Origin: Verrucomicrobiota bacterium
GTDB taxonomy: Bacteria; Verrucomicrobiota; Verrucomicrobiia; Opitutales; Opitutaceae
NCBI GenBank assembly: GCA_025363395.1
Contig: JANYDX010000013.1
Location: forward strand, 1-38,328
Direction of reading: 5' to 3'
DNA length: 38,328 nt
Positions 21,137 through 29,158 of this stretch are shown here, piece after piece (within the stretch, counting starts at the first letter, position 1; each line of letters begins with the position of its first letter). Below the pieces are notes generated by a model. It did no database searches. It saw only the letters and a list, made by a program, of their open reading frames with translations, and was not told the DNA's origin. Made by a program: the position numbers and the translations under genes.

Positions 21137-22297
21137 ATGAGCGAAGAAAATGCGCCGAAGCTCCGTCTGAAGCCCAAGCTGGTGGCCAATCCTGGAAACC
21201 TGCCGCAACCGCCCGGCGCGGATCCATCTCCTTCCGCATCTGAAGTTCCTCCTGCGGTTGCCGAAGAACCCAAAATTGTCCGGCTCAAACCCAAACTGGC
21301 AGGCCCATCGGCCCCGCCGCCCGAACCTCCCGAGGCCTTTGCCGCGCCCGTCACGTCCGAGCCTGAACCTGATTTTCCTCCTGCGGTCGCTGTTTTCCCT
21401 CCGCCCATGGCTAATTTTCGTCCGCCCGCGGCGAATTTCCCCCCTCCCGTGGCGCATTTCCCTCCGCCCGGGTCAGCGCCTGAAACCGGAAAGCCTGCAG
21501 TCAAATTCAGTTTGAAGCCCAAGCCGCTAGCTGACGGTCTGCCGGGGGAATTTCCGCCACCTCCGCTCCAGCCAGAGGCCGGGGAGGAATTTTTGCCCGC
21601 AGGCGACCCGATCCCGGCGCCTGAATTTATTGAATCGGAAGAAGAGGTGTCGCGGTCGGGAAGTCCCACCCGGCGGGTGCTGTCTGCCAAGCCTTTCCCC
21701 GCGCCTCCCGGAGAATTTCCGCCTCCGCCCTCGGTCGCCCCCAAGCCAACCCCTCCTTGGGCCCAGCTTAATCGTTCTGAACCGCCACCCACCAAAAAGC
21801 GTCTGGTGGTGTACGCCGGCGGCGTCATCACCGTCCTGCTCGTTTTGGGTGGGGTTTTCTTCGCTTACAAGAAATTCCTGGTGGAGACACCAGTGCCTGC
21901 TCCCAACCCCCGGATCGTTGTTCAACCCAAAATCAAGGAGTTGCCCACTCAGCCCAAGCCAGAAACCCCAACCGCTGCACCGGTCGATAAGGCTTTGCCG
22001 GCTGCCATCCCGGTGCCGGGAAAAACCGCGGCAATTCCAGTTGAGCCAGTGCCTGAACCAGTCAAGGCCCCGCCGCCTCCGCCAGCCAGTGCCGCTTTCA
22101 AGGCGTGGGTGGATACGCTCAGGATTGGCGGGGTACGGGGCGGGGAAAATACGCGGGTATTCATCGGTGGCACCGCCTATGTGATCGGCGACCTCGTCAA
22201 TCCGCAGTTGGGCATTGTATTCGACAGCTACGATGTCGAAGCGCACCGGTTGACCTTTAAGGACAAAACGGGGGCGACGGTCAGCCGGCGGCACTAG
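21137..22297 (+). CDS. Proline-rich single-pass membrane protein with small C-terminal domain
   Basis: Repeated LRLKPKL motifs, Pro-rich stretch, one TM (VVYAGGVITVLLVLGGVFFAY), C-terminal 'RVFIGGTAYVIGDLVNPQLGIVFDSYDVEAHRLTFKDKTGATVSRRH'. Confidence 0.75.
   Translation: MSEENAPKLRLKPKLVANPGNLPQPPGADPSPSASEVPPAVAEEPKIVRLKPKLAGPSAPPPEPPEAFAAPVTSEPEPDFPPAVAVFPPPMANFRPPAANFPPPVAHFPPPGSAPETGKPAVKFSLKPKPLADGLPGEFPPPPLQPEAGEEFLPAGDPIPAPEFIESEEEVSRSGSPTRRVLSAKPFPAPPGEFPPPPSVAPKPTPPWAQLNRSEPPPTKKRLVVYAGGVITVLLVLGGVFFAYKKFLVETPVPAPNPRIVVQPKIKELPTQPKPETPTAAPVDKALPAAIPVPGKTAAIPVEPVPEPVKAPPPPPASAAFKAWVDTLRIGGVRGGENTRVFIGGTAYVIGDLVNPQLGIVFDSYDVEAHRLTFKDKTGATVSRRH
21374..21478 (+). repeat. Five degenerate 21-bp (7-aa) tandem repeats inside the Pro-rich protein
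   Basis: Encodes FPPAVAV-FPPPMAN-FRPPAAN-FPPPVAH-FPPPGSA. Confidence 0.75.
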
Positions 22298-22318
22298 GTT
22301 TGTCGATCGTAAGTGGCG

Positions 22319-22347
22319 GTAGGCGGGATGTGAGGCATGCCGCCTAC
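22319..22347. repeat. Intergenic hairpin GTAGGCGG...CCGCCTAC
   Basis: 8-bp inverted repeat 22319-22326/22340-22347; a second hairpin GCTCGAA/TTCGAGC follows at 22358-22378. Confidence 0.5.
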
Positions 22348-22436
22348 AACCCGGCACGCTCGAACTTGTGTTTCGAGCACCGCCCCGATGGTTCGGTGGG
22401 AAACGCGGGTAAAGTTGCTGCAACCGAGAATTTTTT

Positions 22437-22859
22437 TCAGCGCTTTCCGGCGAGAACCGCGGCTCCGGCAATAATCAACAGAGCGCCGATCCCGGTGCGC
22501 AGCGTCAGTGGTTCGCGCAAAAACAAGGCGGCAAAAATCAACACGAAGACGACGCTCAGTTTGTCGATTGGCGCGACTTGCGAAGCTTCACCGAGCTGCA
22601 GTGCGCGAAAGTAGCAGAGCCAGGACAGGCCCGTCGCCAGACCTGAAAGCGTGAGAAACAACCACGTCCGTCCTGAGAGCGCGGCGAGTTCGGTGGGCTT
22701 GGCCGTTACGAAGGCAATCGCCCACGCGACGATCAAAATGACCGAGGTCCGGATCGCCGTGGCGAGATTCGAGTCCACGCCGGCGACGCCCACCTTGGCG
22801 AGCACGGCGGTGAGTCCGGCAAAGAATGCCGAGAAGAGCGACCAATACAGCCAGTTCAT
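22437..22859 (-). CDS. EamA/DMT family transporter (single-domain)
   Basis: 140 aa; 'LYWSLFSAFFAGLTAVLAKVGVAGVDSNLATAIRT...LREPLTLRTGIGALLIIAGAAVLA'. Confidence 0.85.
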   Translation of the reverse strand: MNWLYWSLFSAFFAGLTAVLAKVGVAGVDSNLATAIRTSVILIVAWAIAFVTAKPTELAALSGRTWLFLTLSGLATGLSWLCYFRALQLGEASQVAPIDKLSVVFVLIFAALFLREPLTLRTGIGALLIIAGAAVLAGKR

Positions 22860-22882
22860 AATTTATCCTCCCTGGGTTTGGG

Positions 22883-24178
22883 TTAAGGCGACGGCTGGGT
22901 GGGGAGCCGAGCATTTTTGGGGACGCCCCGTTGTTGGGCGCTGTAGATTCCCGTATGTCCGCTGAAGAGGTAGGCAATGAAACACGCCACGGCATAATAC
23001 ACCGCATGGTGCGCCCCGAATAATTCAATGCCCAACATGGTGCACGCCAGGGGAGTATTGGTGGCACCGGCGAAAATAGCGATGAAGCCAAGTCCGGCAA
23101 ACAAGTCGACCGGCCCACTGAGGACGAGGGCGACGGTGTGGCCGAGCGTGGCGCCGATGAAAAACAGCGGCGTGACTTCGCCGCCCTTGAATCCGCTGCC
23201 GAGGGTCACGGCGGTGAAAATGAGTTTCCACCACCAGCTCCACGGAGGGGCTCCAGCGGGAGCAAACGCGGATAGGATGGTGGTGGCGCCCGGATCGGGC
23301 GAACTCACGCCGATACCGAGATAGTCGCGGGTGCCGAGCGCGTAGACGAGCGCGATGACGAGCACGCCGCCCACGGCCGGACGCAAGGGGGCGTAAGCAA
23401 TGAAGCGGGCGAATTGTTTTTTAATCGCATGGGTCAGCTCCGAAAAAACCTGGCTCGCCAGACCGAACGCTATGGCGGCGAGCACGACCTTGCCGAGCAG
23501 GAGTCCGTTGGGCAGGAGCGAGGCTCCCGCTGTTTCTGCCACCGCGATGTGATAGGGCGCGTGACGAATGCCCCACGCCGAGCAGGTCAGATCGCCGATC
23601 ACGCTGGCGACCAGCACGGGAATCAAGGCGTCGTATTGCATCCGGCCCACCACCAGGACCTCCATGGCAAAAATCGCGCCCGTCAGCGGCGTGCCGAAAA
23701 CGGACCCGAAGCCGGCGGCGATACCGGCCATGAGGAGCACGCGCACATTTTCCGGTGCGATGCGGCAAAATCGCGCATAGACACTCGCGAGGCTGCCGCC
23801 CATCTGCACCGCAGTGCCTTCGCGTCCCGCCGAGCCCCCGCAGAGGTGCGTGGCGAGAGTACCTGCAAGCACGAGGGGAGCCATGCGCCCGGGCACGCCA
23901 CCGCCGGGCTGATGGATTTCCTCCATGATTAAATTACTGCCCGCCTCGGCCCGCTGGCCGACCGCATGGTAGAGCCAGCCGATCACCAGGCCTGCGATGG
24001 GCAGTAGAAATAACAGCCACCCGTGTTCCCAGCGCAATCGCGTCACCCGCTCCAACGCCCAGAGAAATCCGGCGCTCGCTGTGCCGGAAAGAATGGCGAA
24101 GGGCAGCACGAGGCCCGTCGAAACCAGCAGATGCCGCAGGTTGGACCAATGCTCTCCCCAGTTGAACAGGTTCTTCAT
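22883..24178 (-). CDS. CLC-family antiporter/channel, probable fluoride-type (CLC-F)
   Basis: GREGTAVQMG, GSNLI in place of GSGIP, FGTPLTGAIFAMEV, GGEVTPLFFIGATLG. Start MKNLFNWGEHW at 24178. Confidence 0.85.
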   Translation of the reverse strand: MKNLFNWGEHWSNLRHLLVSTGLVLPFAILSGTASAGFLWALERVTRLRWEHGWLLFLLPIAGLVIGWLYHAVGQRAEAGSNLIMEEIHQPGGGVPGRMAPLVLAGTLATHLCGGSAGREGTAVQMGGSLASVYARFCRIAPENVRVLLMAGIAAGFGSVFGTPLTGAIFAMEVLVVGRMQYDALIPVLVASVIGDLTCSAWGIRHAPYHIAVAETAGASLLPNGLLLGKVVLAAIAFGLASQVFSELTHAIKKQFARFIAYAPLRPAVGGVLVIALVYALGTRDYLGIGVSSPDPGATTILSAFAPAGAPPWSWWWKLIFTAVTLGSGFKGGEVTPLFFIGATLGHTVALVLSGPVDLFAGLGFIAIFAGATNTPLACTMLGIELFGAHHAVYYAVACFIAYLFSGHTGIYSAQQRGVPKNARLPTQPSP

Positions 24179-24287
24179 GCGAGCCGCGCCTCCTGTAGAG
24201 AGTGCAGTGAATCGGTGGAGTAAAATGACATGCCTGTTAGCCCGCACATTTCACCCTCAGAGGGGTGATATAGGCGCCCTGTCCGGC

Positions 24288-24319
24288 CGACTTGGTCGGG
24301 GCGAACCGCGACCAAGTCG
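24288..24319. repeat. Intergenic hairpin CGACTTGGTC/GACCAAGTCG
   Basis: Perfect 10-bp arms, 12-nt loop, flanked by TCCGG...CCGGA. Lies between divergent CLC and TIGR03790-like genes. Confidence 0.6.
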
Positions 24320-24584
24320 CTCTGCCCGGAGTGCAGACGGATATTTTTGGAATAATTATCACCATGTCTGTGAAATAATATCCGGGTTAGGATTAAATTT
24401 AACGGGAGTCATTAGTCCCGGGAGGCGGGGCGGTTTACCCTTACGGGAAGGCGGAATCCATCGCCGGTCCGCAGAAAATGACATCGCGTCCAGCTTGGCA
24501 AGCGCCAGCTTGGAGGGACCCTGCAAAACCAGCTCGATCTCGGTCGATACTGTGGGCAGCGTCGCTCAAGTGATTGGCTCAAAA

Positions 24585-26222
24585 ATGATCCGGTGGGTGT
24601 TCATTGCGCAAGTGCTCGGCGCGATTCAATTGTGGGCGGCCGGCGATCCCCTGGCGGCGCGGGTCGTCATTTTGGCGAATTCACACCAGCCCGAATCGGT
24701 GCAGCTTGCGGAATTCTACGCGAGCAAGCGCGGCGTGCCGCGGAGCAATATCGTTTCGCTGCCGCTGCCCGAGGCCGAAACGATCAAGTGGCGTGAATTC
24801 ATCGATCAGGTTTACCAGCCGCTGCAGGATGAGTTGTGTCGCCGCGGCTGGATTGATGGCACGGCCACCCGCCAGAGGGACCGGCTGGGCCGCACCCGTT
24901 ATACCCTGACCGGCCATCATCTTTCCTACCTGGTGGTCTGTCGCGGCGTGCCACTGAGCATCAATAATGACGTGGCGCTGCTCGACGAAAGCACGGGGCG
25001 TCGGGTGGGCCGGAGATTGTACAAAGATGAGGCCGCGGTGGATTCCGAACTGAGCCTGCTCGCGCAAAGCGGCTATGAAATCACGGGCATAATTTCGAAT
25101 CCGTTTTTTAATCAGGAGGACGTTTCCGCCCGTGATGCGGGAGCGGTCATCAAGGTCTCGCGGCTGGATGGCCCGAGTTTTGAGAGCGCACGCCAACTCG
25201 TGACCTCCGCTTTGGACGCTGAGCGCACGGGTTTACTGGGACGCGGCTACATCGATCTGGGTGGTCCAAGTCCGGAGGGTGACAAATGGCTTGGGGCGAG
25301 TTTGCGGCAGATGGAGGAATTGGGATTTGATGGTGAGGTGGAGCGCACGCCCGCCATTTTTAATCCGGCGGCACGCTTCGATGCGCCGGTCCTCTACTTT
25401 GGCTGGCAGGCGATGAATCTCTCCGGCCCGTTTGCGGTCGACGGTTTCAAGTTTCCGCCCGGTGCCATCGCGCTGCACCTCTATGGTTTTTCTGCCTGGA
25501 CCCTGCATTCCGACAAGTATGGCTGGTGCGGACCGCTGGTGGCGCGAGGTGTGACGGCCACGATGGGGAATGTGTTCGAGCCCTACTTTGAACTTATGCC
25601 CCGGCCCGATCTTCTCTTACGCGCCCTCATTCAGGGTCGGAATTTTGGTGACGCGGCCTACTATGCCCTGCCCGCGTTGAGCTGGGAATCGATCGTGATC
25701 GGTGATCCGTTGTACCGTCCGTTCAAGGTTTCGCTCGAACAACAGGGGCGACAATTTGAGCAGTTGCCTGCGGCGCTGGCGCCGTACGCGCTGATGCGTC
25801 GGGCGAATCTCCTTTTGCGCCAGGGCAAAACGGCTGAAGCGTGGACGGGGTTGAGAAAAGGACTGCAGGATCATCCCGGACTGGTTTTGGCTCTCGCATG
25901 CGCGAGACTGGCGCTCGCCGCCAATGCCGTTCCGGCCGGGGTGGATGCGTTGCACACCATGGATTCGATGGATGAATTTCAGGCGGCAGATTGGCCACTC
26001 GCGCGCGAAATGGCCGGACTGCTCGCGGCCCACGGGGCACAACCGGCGGCTTTGCAGGTTTACGTCAAGCTGGTCAAAACCAAGGCGCCCACGGCGGCCG
26101 CCGGTCTGGCTTTGCTCGGCGAAGCCAAAGCCGTGGCCGATGCGGCCGGTGATCAAACACTGATTCAGGAGTTCGCGGGCCGGCTCAACGCATTGACGCC
26201 GCCACCGGCGGCGGCGAAATAG
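24585..26222 (+). CDS. TIGR03790 family protein
   Basis: MIRWVFIAQVLGAIQLWAAGDPLAARVVILANSHQPESVQLAEFYASKRGVPRSNIVSLPLPEAETIKWREF... matches this family's N-terminal pattern; 'LSYLVVCRGVPLSI'. Confidence 0.8.
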   Translation: MIRWVFIAQVLGAIQLWAAGDPLAARVVILANSHQPESVQLAEFYASKRGVPRSNIVSLPLPEAETIKWREFIDQVYQPLQDELCRRGWIDGTATRQRDRLGRTRYTLTGHHLSYLVVCRGVPLSINNDVALLDESTGRRVGRRLYKDEAAVDSELSLLAQSGYEITGIISNPFFNQEDVSARDAGAVIKVSRLDGPSFESARQLVTSALDAERTGLLGRGYIDLGGPSPEGDKWLGASLRQMEELGFDGEVERTPAIFNPAARFDAPVLYFGWQAMNLSGPFAVDGFKFPPGAIALHLYGFSAWTLHSDKYGWCGPLVARGVTATMGNVFEPYFELMPRPDLLLRALIQGRNFGDAAYYALPALSWESIVIGDPLYRPFKVSLEQQGRQFEQLPAALAPYALMRRANLLLRQGKTAEAWTGLRKGLQDHPGLVLALACARLALAANAVPAGVDALHTMDSMDEFQAADWPLAREMAGLLAAHGAQPAALQVYVKLVKTKAPTAAAGLALLGEAKAVADAAGDQTLIQEFAGRLNALTPPPAAAK

Positions 26223-26516
26223 GCGCACCCCGCGCCGTTGAAGCTGGGAGTTTCCGAAAGGTCGGACGCCTTATTCCTGGCGCGCTGGTCGTAGGTGTGG
26301 CGATTTTATCTTTTAATTCCGCTGCGGAGTGACGGCTGATATTCGCTAATCAGCTTTAATAAAAGAGAAGCAGACGGTCTCCTCATTTTCCATGTGCCGA
26401 TCAGCTGGATTTTTCAGTGACTTGAACGCGGAGCCAATTCTTTGACGAGCGTTCGTGAGCGAGGATCAGCGGTTTTCCCTGAGTTTTTGGAGGCTGATGT
26501 GCGGCGGTAATTCCCC

Positions 26517-26543
26517 GGCGGATTCCGGATAATCCGCCCTACC
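26517..26543. repeat. REP-like hairpin with GTAG foot (read on minus strand)
   Basis: Minus strand: GTAG-GGCGGATT-ATCCGG-AATCCGCC. Confidence 0.5.
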
Positions 26544-26557
26544 ACGGGCCTTAAAAT

Positions 26558-26585
26558 AAAAAAAGCCCGCCGGGTGGCGGGCCTT
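26558..26585 (-). terminator. Rho-independent terminator downstream of clpP
   Basis: Stem GCCCGCC/GGCGGGC (26565-26571/26576-26582) followed by T7 on the minus strand. Confidence 0.85.
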
Positions 26586-26612
26586 GAAACGTCTGCTCGT
26601 GAGGGAAAACCT

Positions 26613-27263
26613 TTAGATTTTATCGACGATTTTATCAGCCAATCCGTAGGCGATGGCTTCCTCGGCGTTCAGATAAAAGTCGCGATCAGAGTCGCGGTTG
26701 ACCTTTTCAAAATCCTGGCCCGAGGCACTCGCGAGGATGTTGTTCAATTCCGCGCGGAGTTTTTCCATTTCCTTCGCCTGAATGTTGATGTCCGAGGCGG
26801 GCCCGACCATGCGACCGCTGATGAGCGGCTGGTGAATCAAGACGCGCGCGTGGGGATAAATATAGCGGTTACCCTTTTTTGCGGCGGACAGCAGGATCGA
26901 ACCCATCGACGCGGCCATGCCGGTGACCACGATGATGACCGGTGAGCTGATCAGTTTGATCGTATCGTAAACCGCCATGCCGGCGGTGATCGAGCCGCCC
27001 GGCGTGTTCATATAAAAAGTGATCTCCTTGCCCGGCTCGGTGGTCTCGAGGTAAAGCAGTTTTTCCGTCAGATCCTTGGCGGTCTCATCGGTCACGGCGC
27101 CCCACAGGAAGATTTTCCGCTGCTCCAGGAATTTTTTCTGGATCATGGCGCCAACGGGAGCATAGGTGGGCTTCGGGGTGCGGTCCTCATCGTCGTCATC
27201 ATCATCGTCAAAACGAGGCGTCATCGGGCTCTGGTATCCGCGGGTAACATTATTGGTCGACAT
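26613..27263 (-). CDS. clpP: ATP-dependent Clp protease proteolytic subunit
   Basis: 'GMAASMGSILLSAAKKG', 'ARVLIHQPL', 'DRDFYLNAEEAIAYGLADKI'. Start MSTNNVTRGYQ at 27263. Confidence 0.95.
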   Translation of the reverse strand: MSTNNVTRGYQSPMTPRFDDDDDDDEDRTPKPTYAPVGAMIQKKFLEQRKIFLWGAVTDETAKDLTEKLLYLETTEPGKEITFYMNTPGGSITAGMAVYDTIKLISSPVIIVVTGMAASMGSILLSAAKKGNRYIYPHARVLIHQPLISGRMVGPASDINIQAKEMEKLRAELNNILASASGQDFEKVNRDSDRDFYLNAEEAIAYGLADKIVDKI

Positions 27264-27360
27264 ACGACCGAAACGTGCACCGGCGGGGCCGTTTTGCGAG
27301 TGGATTTTTCTGGTGCCCGGGGGATTGCCAAGGCGGGGAATTGGCCCAAAGTCACCGTTC

Positions 27361-29064
27361 TTGACCACCCGCCTGCAGCGCCTCTCCGGCAACCTCGTCG
27401 ATCTTCATGCGCGCCGGGCCTATCCCGGCACGGTGGAATGGGCGGATGGACGCATTGTCCGGCTGATTCCCGAGCCTGCGAAAAAATATGCGCACTTCAT
27501 TGCGCCGGGTTTGGTCGACGCTCACATTCACATCGAAAGTTCCATGTTGCCGCCGGCGGAATTCGCGCGTTGGGCCGTGGTGCATGGCACAGTGGCCACG
27601 GTTTCGGACCCGCATGAAATTGCCAACGTCCTCGGCGTGCCCGGCATTGATTACATGATCCGGGACAGCCAGCGCACGCCGTTTAAATTCAACTTTGGCG
27701 CGCCTTCCTGCGTGCCGGCGACGACTTTCGAAACGGCCGGAGCCGTTTTGGACGCCCCCGCGGTGGCGCGGCTTCTCGCGCGGAAGGAGATCAAATATCT
27801 CAGTGAAGTCATGAATTTTCCGGGAGTGATCGCACGCGATCCTTCGCTGATGGCGATGATCGCCGCCGCCATGAAACTGGGCAAACCGGTCGATGGCCAT
27901 GCCCCGGGCCTGCGGGGTGAGGCGGCGCGGAACTATGCCGCGGCCGGCATCACGACCGATCACGAATGCTTCACGCTCCCCGAGGCGCGGGATAAACTGA
28001 AGGTGCGCATGAAAATTCTTCTGCGCGAAGGTTCGGCCGCGCGCAATTTCGCCGCTCTTGCACCGTTGCTGAAAACGCATGCCGCGGACTGTATGTTCTG
28101 TTGCGACGATCTGCATCCCGATCTGCTCATGGTGCGGCAGATCGACGAACACGTCCGTCGCGCGCTAAAATCCGGCGCGGATCGCTTTGAGGTGTTGCGC
28201 TGTGCCTCGGTCAACCCCGTGGAACATTACGGGCTCGATGTCGGCCTGTTGCGGGTGGGCGATCCTGCCGATTTCATTGTGTTCGGTAACTGGAAAAATT
28301 TCCGGGTGATCCGCACGTACCTAAATGGCGAACTGGTCGCGCGTGATGGCCGCACCTTGCTACCCCGCCAGCCGTCACGGACGCCCAATAAATTCAAGGC
28401 GAAGCTGCGCCAGGTGGAGGATTTTTGTTTCAAGGTGGGGCGCGTTATCCCTGACGCGCCGGAATTGGAAGAGCTCCGGAACGGCGCGGAGCGGAGTCCG
28501 CCCCCCACCGTGAATGTCATTCATGCGATCAACGGCCAGCTTGTCACGCGGCATTCGCGGGTGCTGCCGCGAATTGTGGCGGGAGCGGTCGTCGCGGATT
28601 CGACGCGGGACATTCTCAAGGTTGCCGTGATCAATCGTTATGCGCCGCGGGCATCGGTGGCGCTGGGATTCATTCGGGGCTTCGGGCTCAAATCGGGTGC
28701 GCTGGCGTCCTCGGTCGCGCATGATTCGCACAACATTGTCGCAGTCGGCGTGGATGACGTCTCGCTGTGTGCAGCGGTCAATCTCATCATAAAAAACCGA
28801 GGCGGCCTGAGTTTTGCGGGCCCGCGCGGACGGGCCGTGCTGCCGTTGCCGATTGCCGGATTGATGTCGGATCTCGATGGTCGAATGGTGGCACGGCGCT
28901 ACACGGCGCTTGATGCGCTCGCAAAAAAATCCGGCTCGAAACTGGATGCGCCATTCATGACACTGTCATTCATGGCGCTGCTGGTCATCCCCGATTTAAA
29001 GTTGAGTGACCGCGGTCTGTTCTCGGCGACGAAGTGGGATTTCGTGCCGGTGGTTGAGGGGTAG
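27361..29064 (+). CDS. ade: Adenine deaminase (probable TTG start)
   Basis: 'HFIAPGLVDAHIHIESSMLPPAEFARWAVVHGTVATVSDPHEIANV', 'VDGHAPGL', 'GITTDHECFT', C-terminal 'VAHDSHNIVAVG'. Confidence 0.9.
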   Translation: MTTRLQRLSGNLVDLHARRAYPGTVEWADGRIVRLIPEPAKKYAHFIAPGLVDAHIHIESSMLPPAEFARWAVVHGTVATVSDPHEIANVLGVPGIDYMIRDSQRTPFKFNFGAPSCVPATTFETAGAVLDAPAVARLLARKEIKYLSEVMNFPGVIARDPSLMAMIAAAMKLGKPVDGHAPGLRGEAARNYAAAGITTDHECFTLPEARDKLKVRMKILLREGSAARNFAALAPLLKTHAADCMFCCDDLHPDLLMVRQIDEHVRRALKSGADRFEVLRCASVNPVEHYGLDVGLLRVGDPADFIVFGNWKNFRVIRTYLNGELVARDGRTLLPRQPSRTPNKFKAKLRQVEDFCFKVGRVIPDAPELEELRNGAERSPPPTVNVIHAINGQLVTRHSRVLPRIVAGAVVADSTRDILKVAVINRYAPRASVALGFIRGFGLKSGALASSVAHDSHNIVAVGVDDVSLCAAVNLIIKNRGGLSFAGPRGRAVLPLPIAGLMSDLDGRMVARRYTALDALAKKSGSKLDAPFMTLSFMALLVIPDLKLSDRGLFSATKWDFVPVVEG

Positions 29065-29144
29065 GGCGGCGAATCCCTTCACCGCGGTGGGGACGAAAAG
29101 TTTTTGCGGCGCATCCCGGCGCGGGATGGAGTCCCCGCCCTACC
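29060..29144. repeat. Inverted-repeat element with GGTAGGGCGG/CCGCCCTACC arms
   Basis: 10-bp perfect arms at 29060-29069 and 29135-29144; internal CATCCCG/CGGGATG hairpin. Supplies the ade stop codon TAG (29062-29064). Confidence 0.65.
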
Positions 29145-29158
29145 TTCGGAATGCCATA

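Noticed and set aside
21374-21478. Short regular repeats considered as a CRISPR array
   Set aside because: The 21-bp units are contiguous, degenerate and in frame, with no spacers. They encode a Pro-rich peptide repeat.
24179-24300. Fluoride riboswitch upstream of the CLC gene
   Set aside because: I looked on the minus strand for the conserved GGNGAUGG...CC pseudoknot core and could not find it by eye. A covariance search is still needed.
23997-24584. N-terminal 196 aa of the 741-aa ORF
   Set aside because: It overlaps the CLC gene in antisense and includes intergenic hairpins. The signal-peptide-like start at 24585 is far more plausible.
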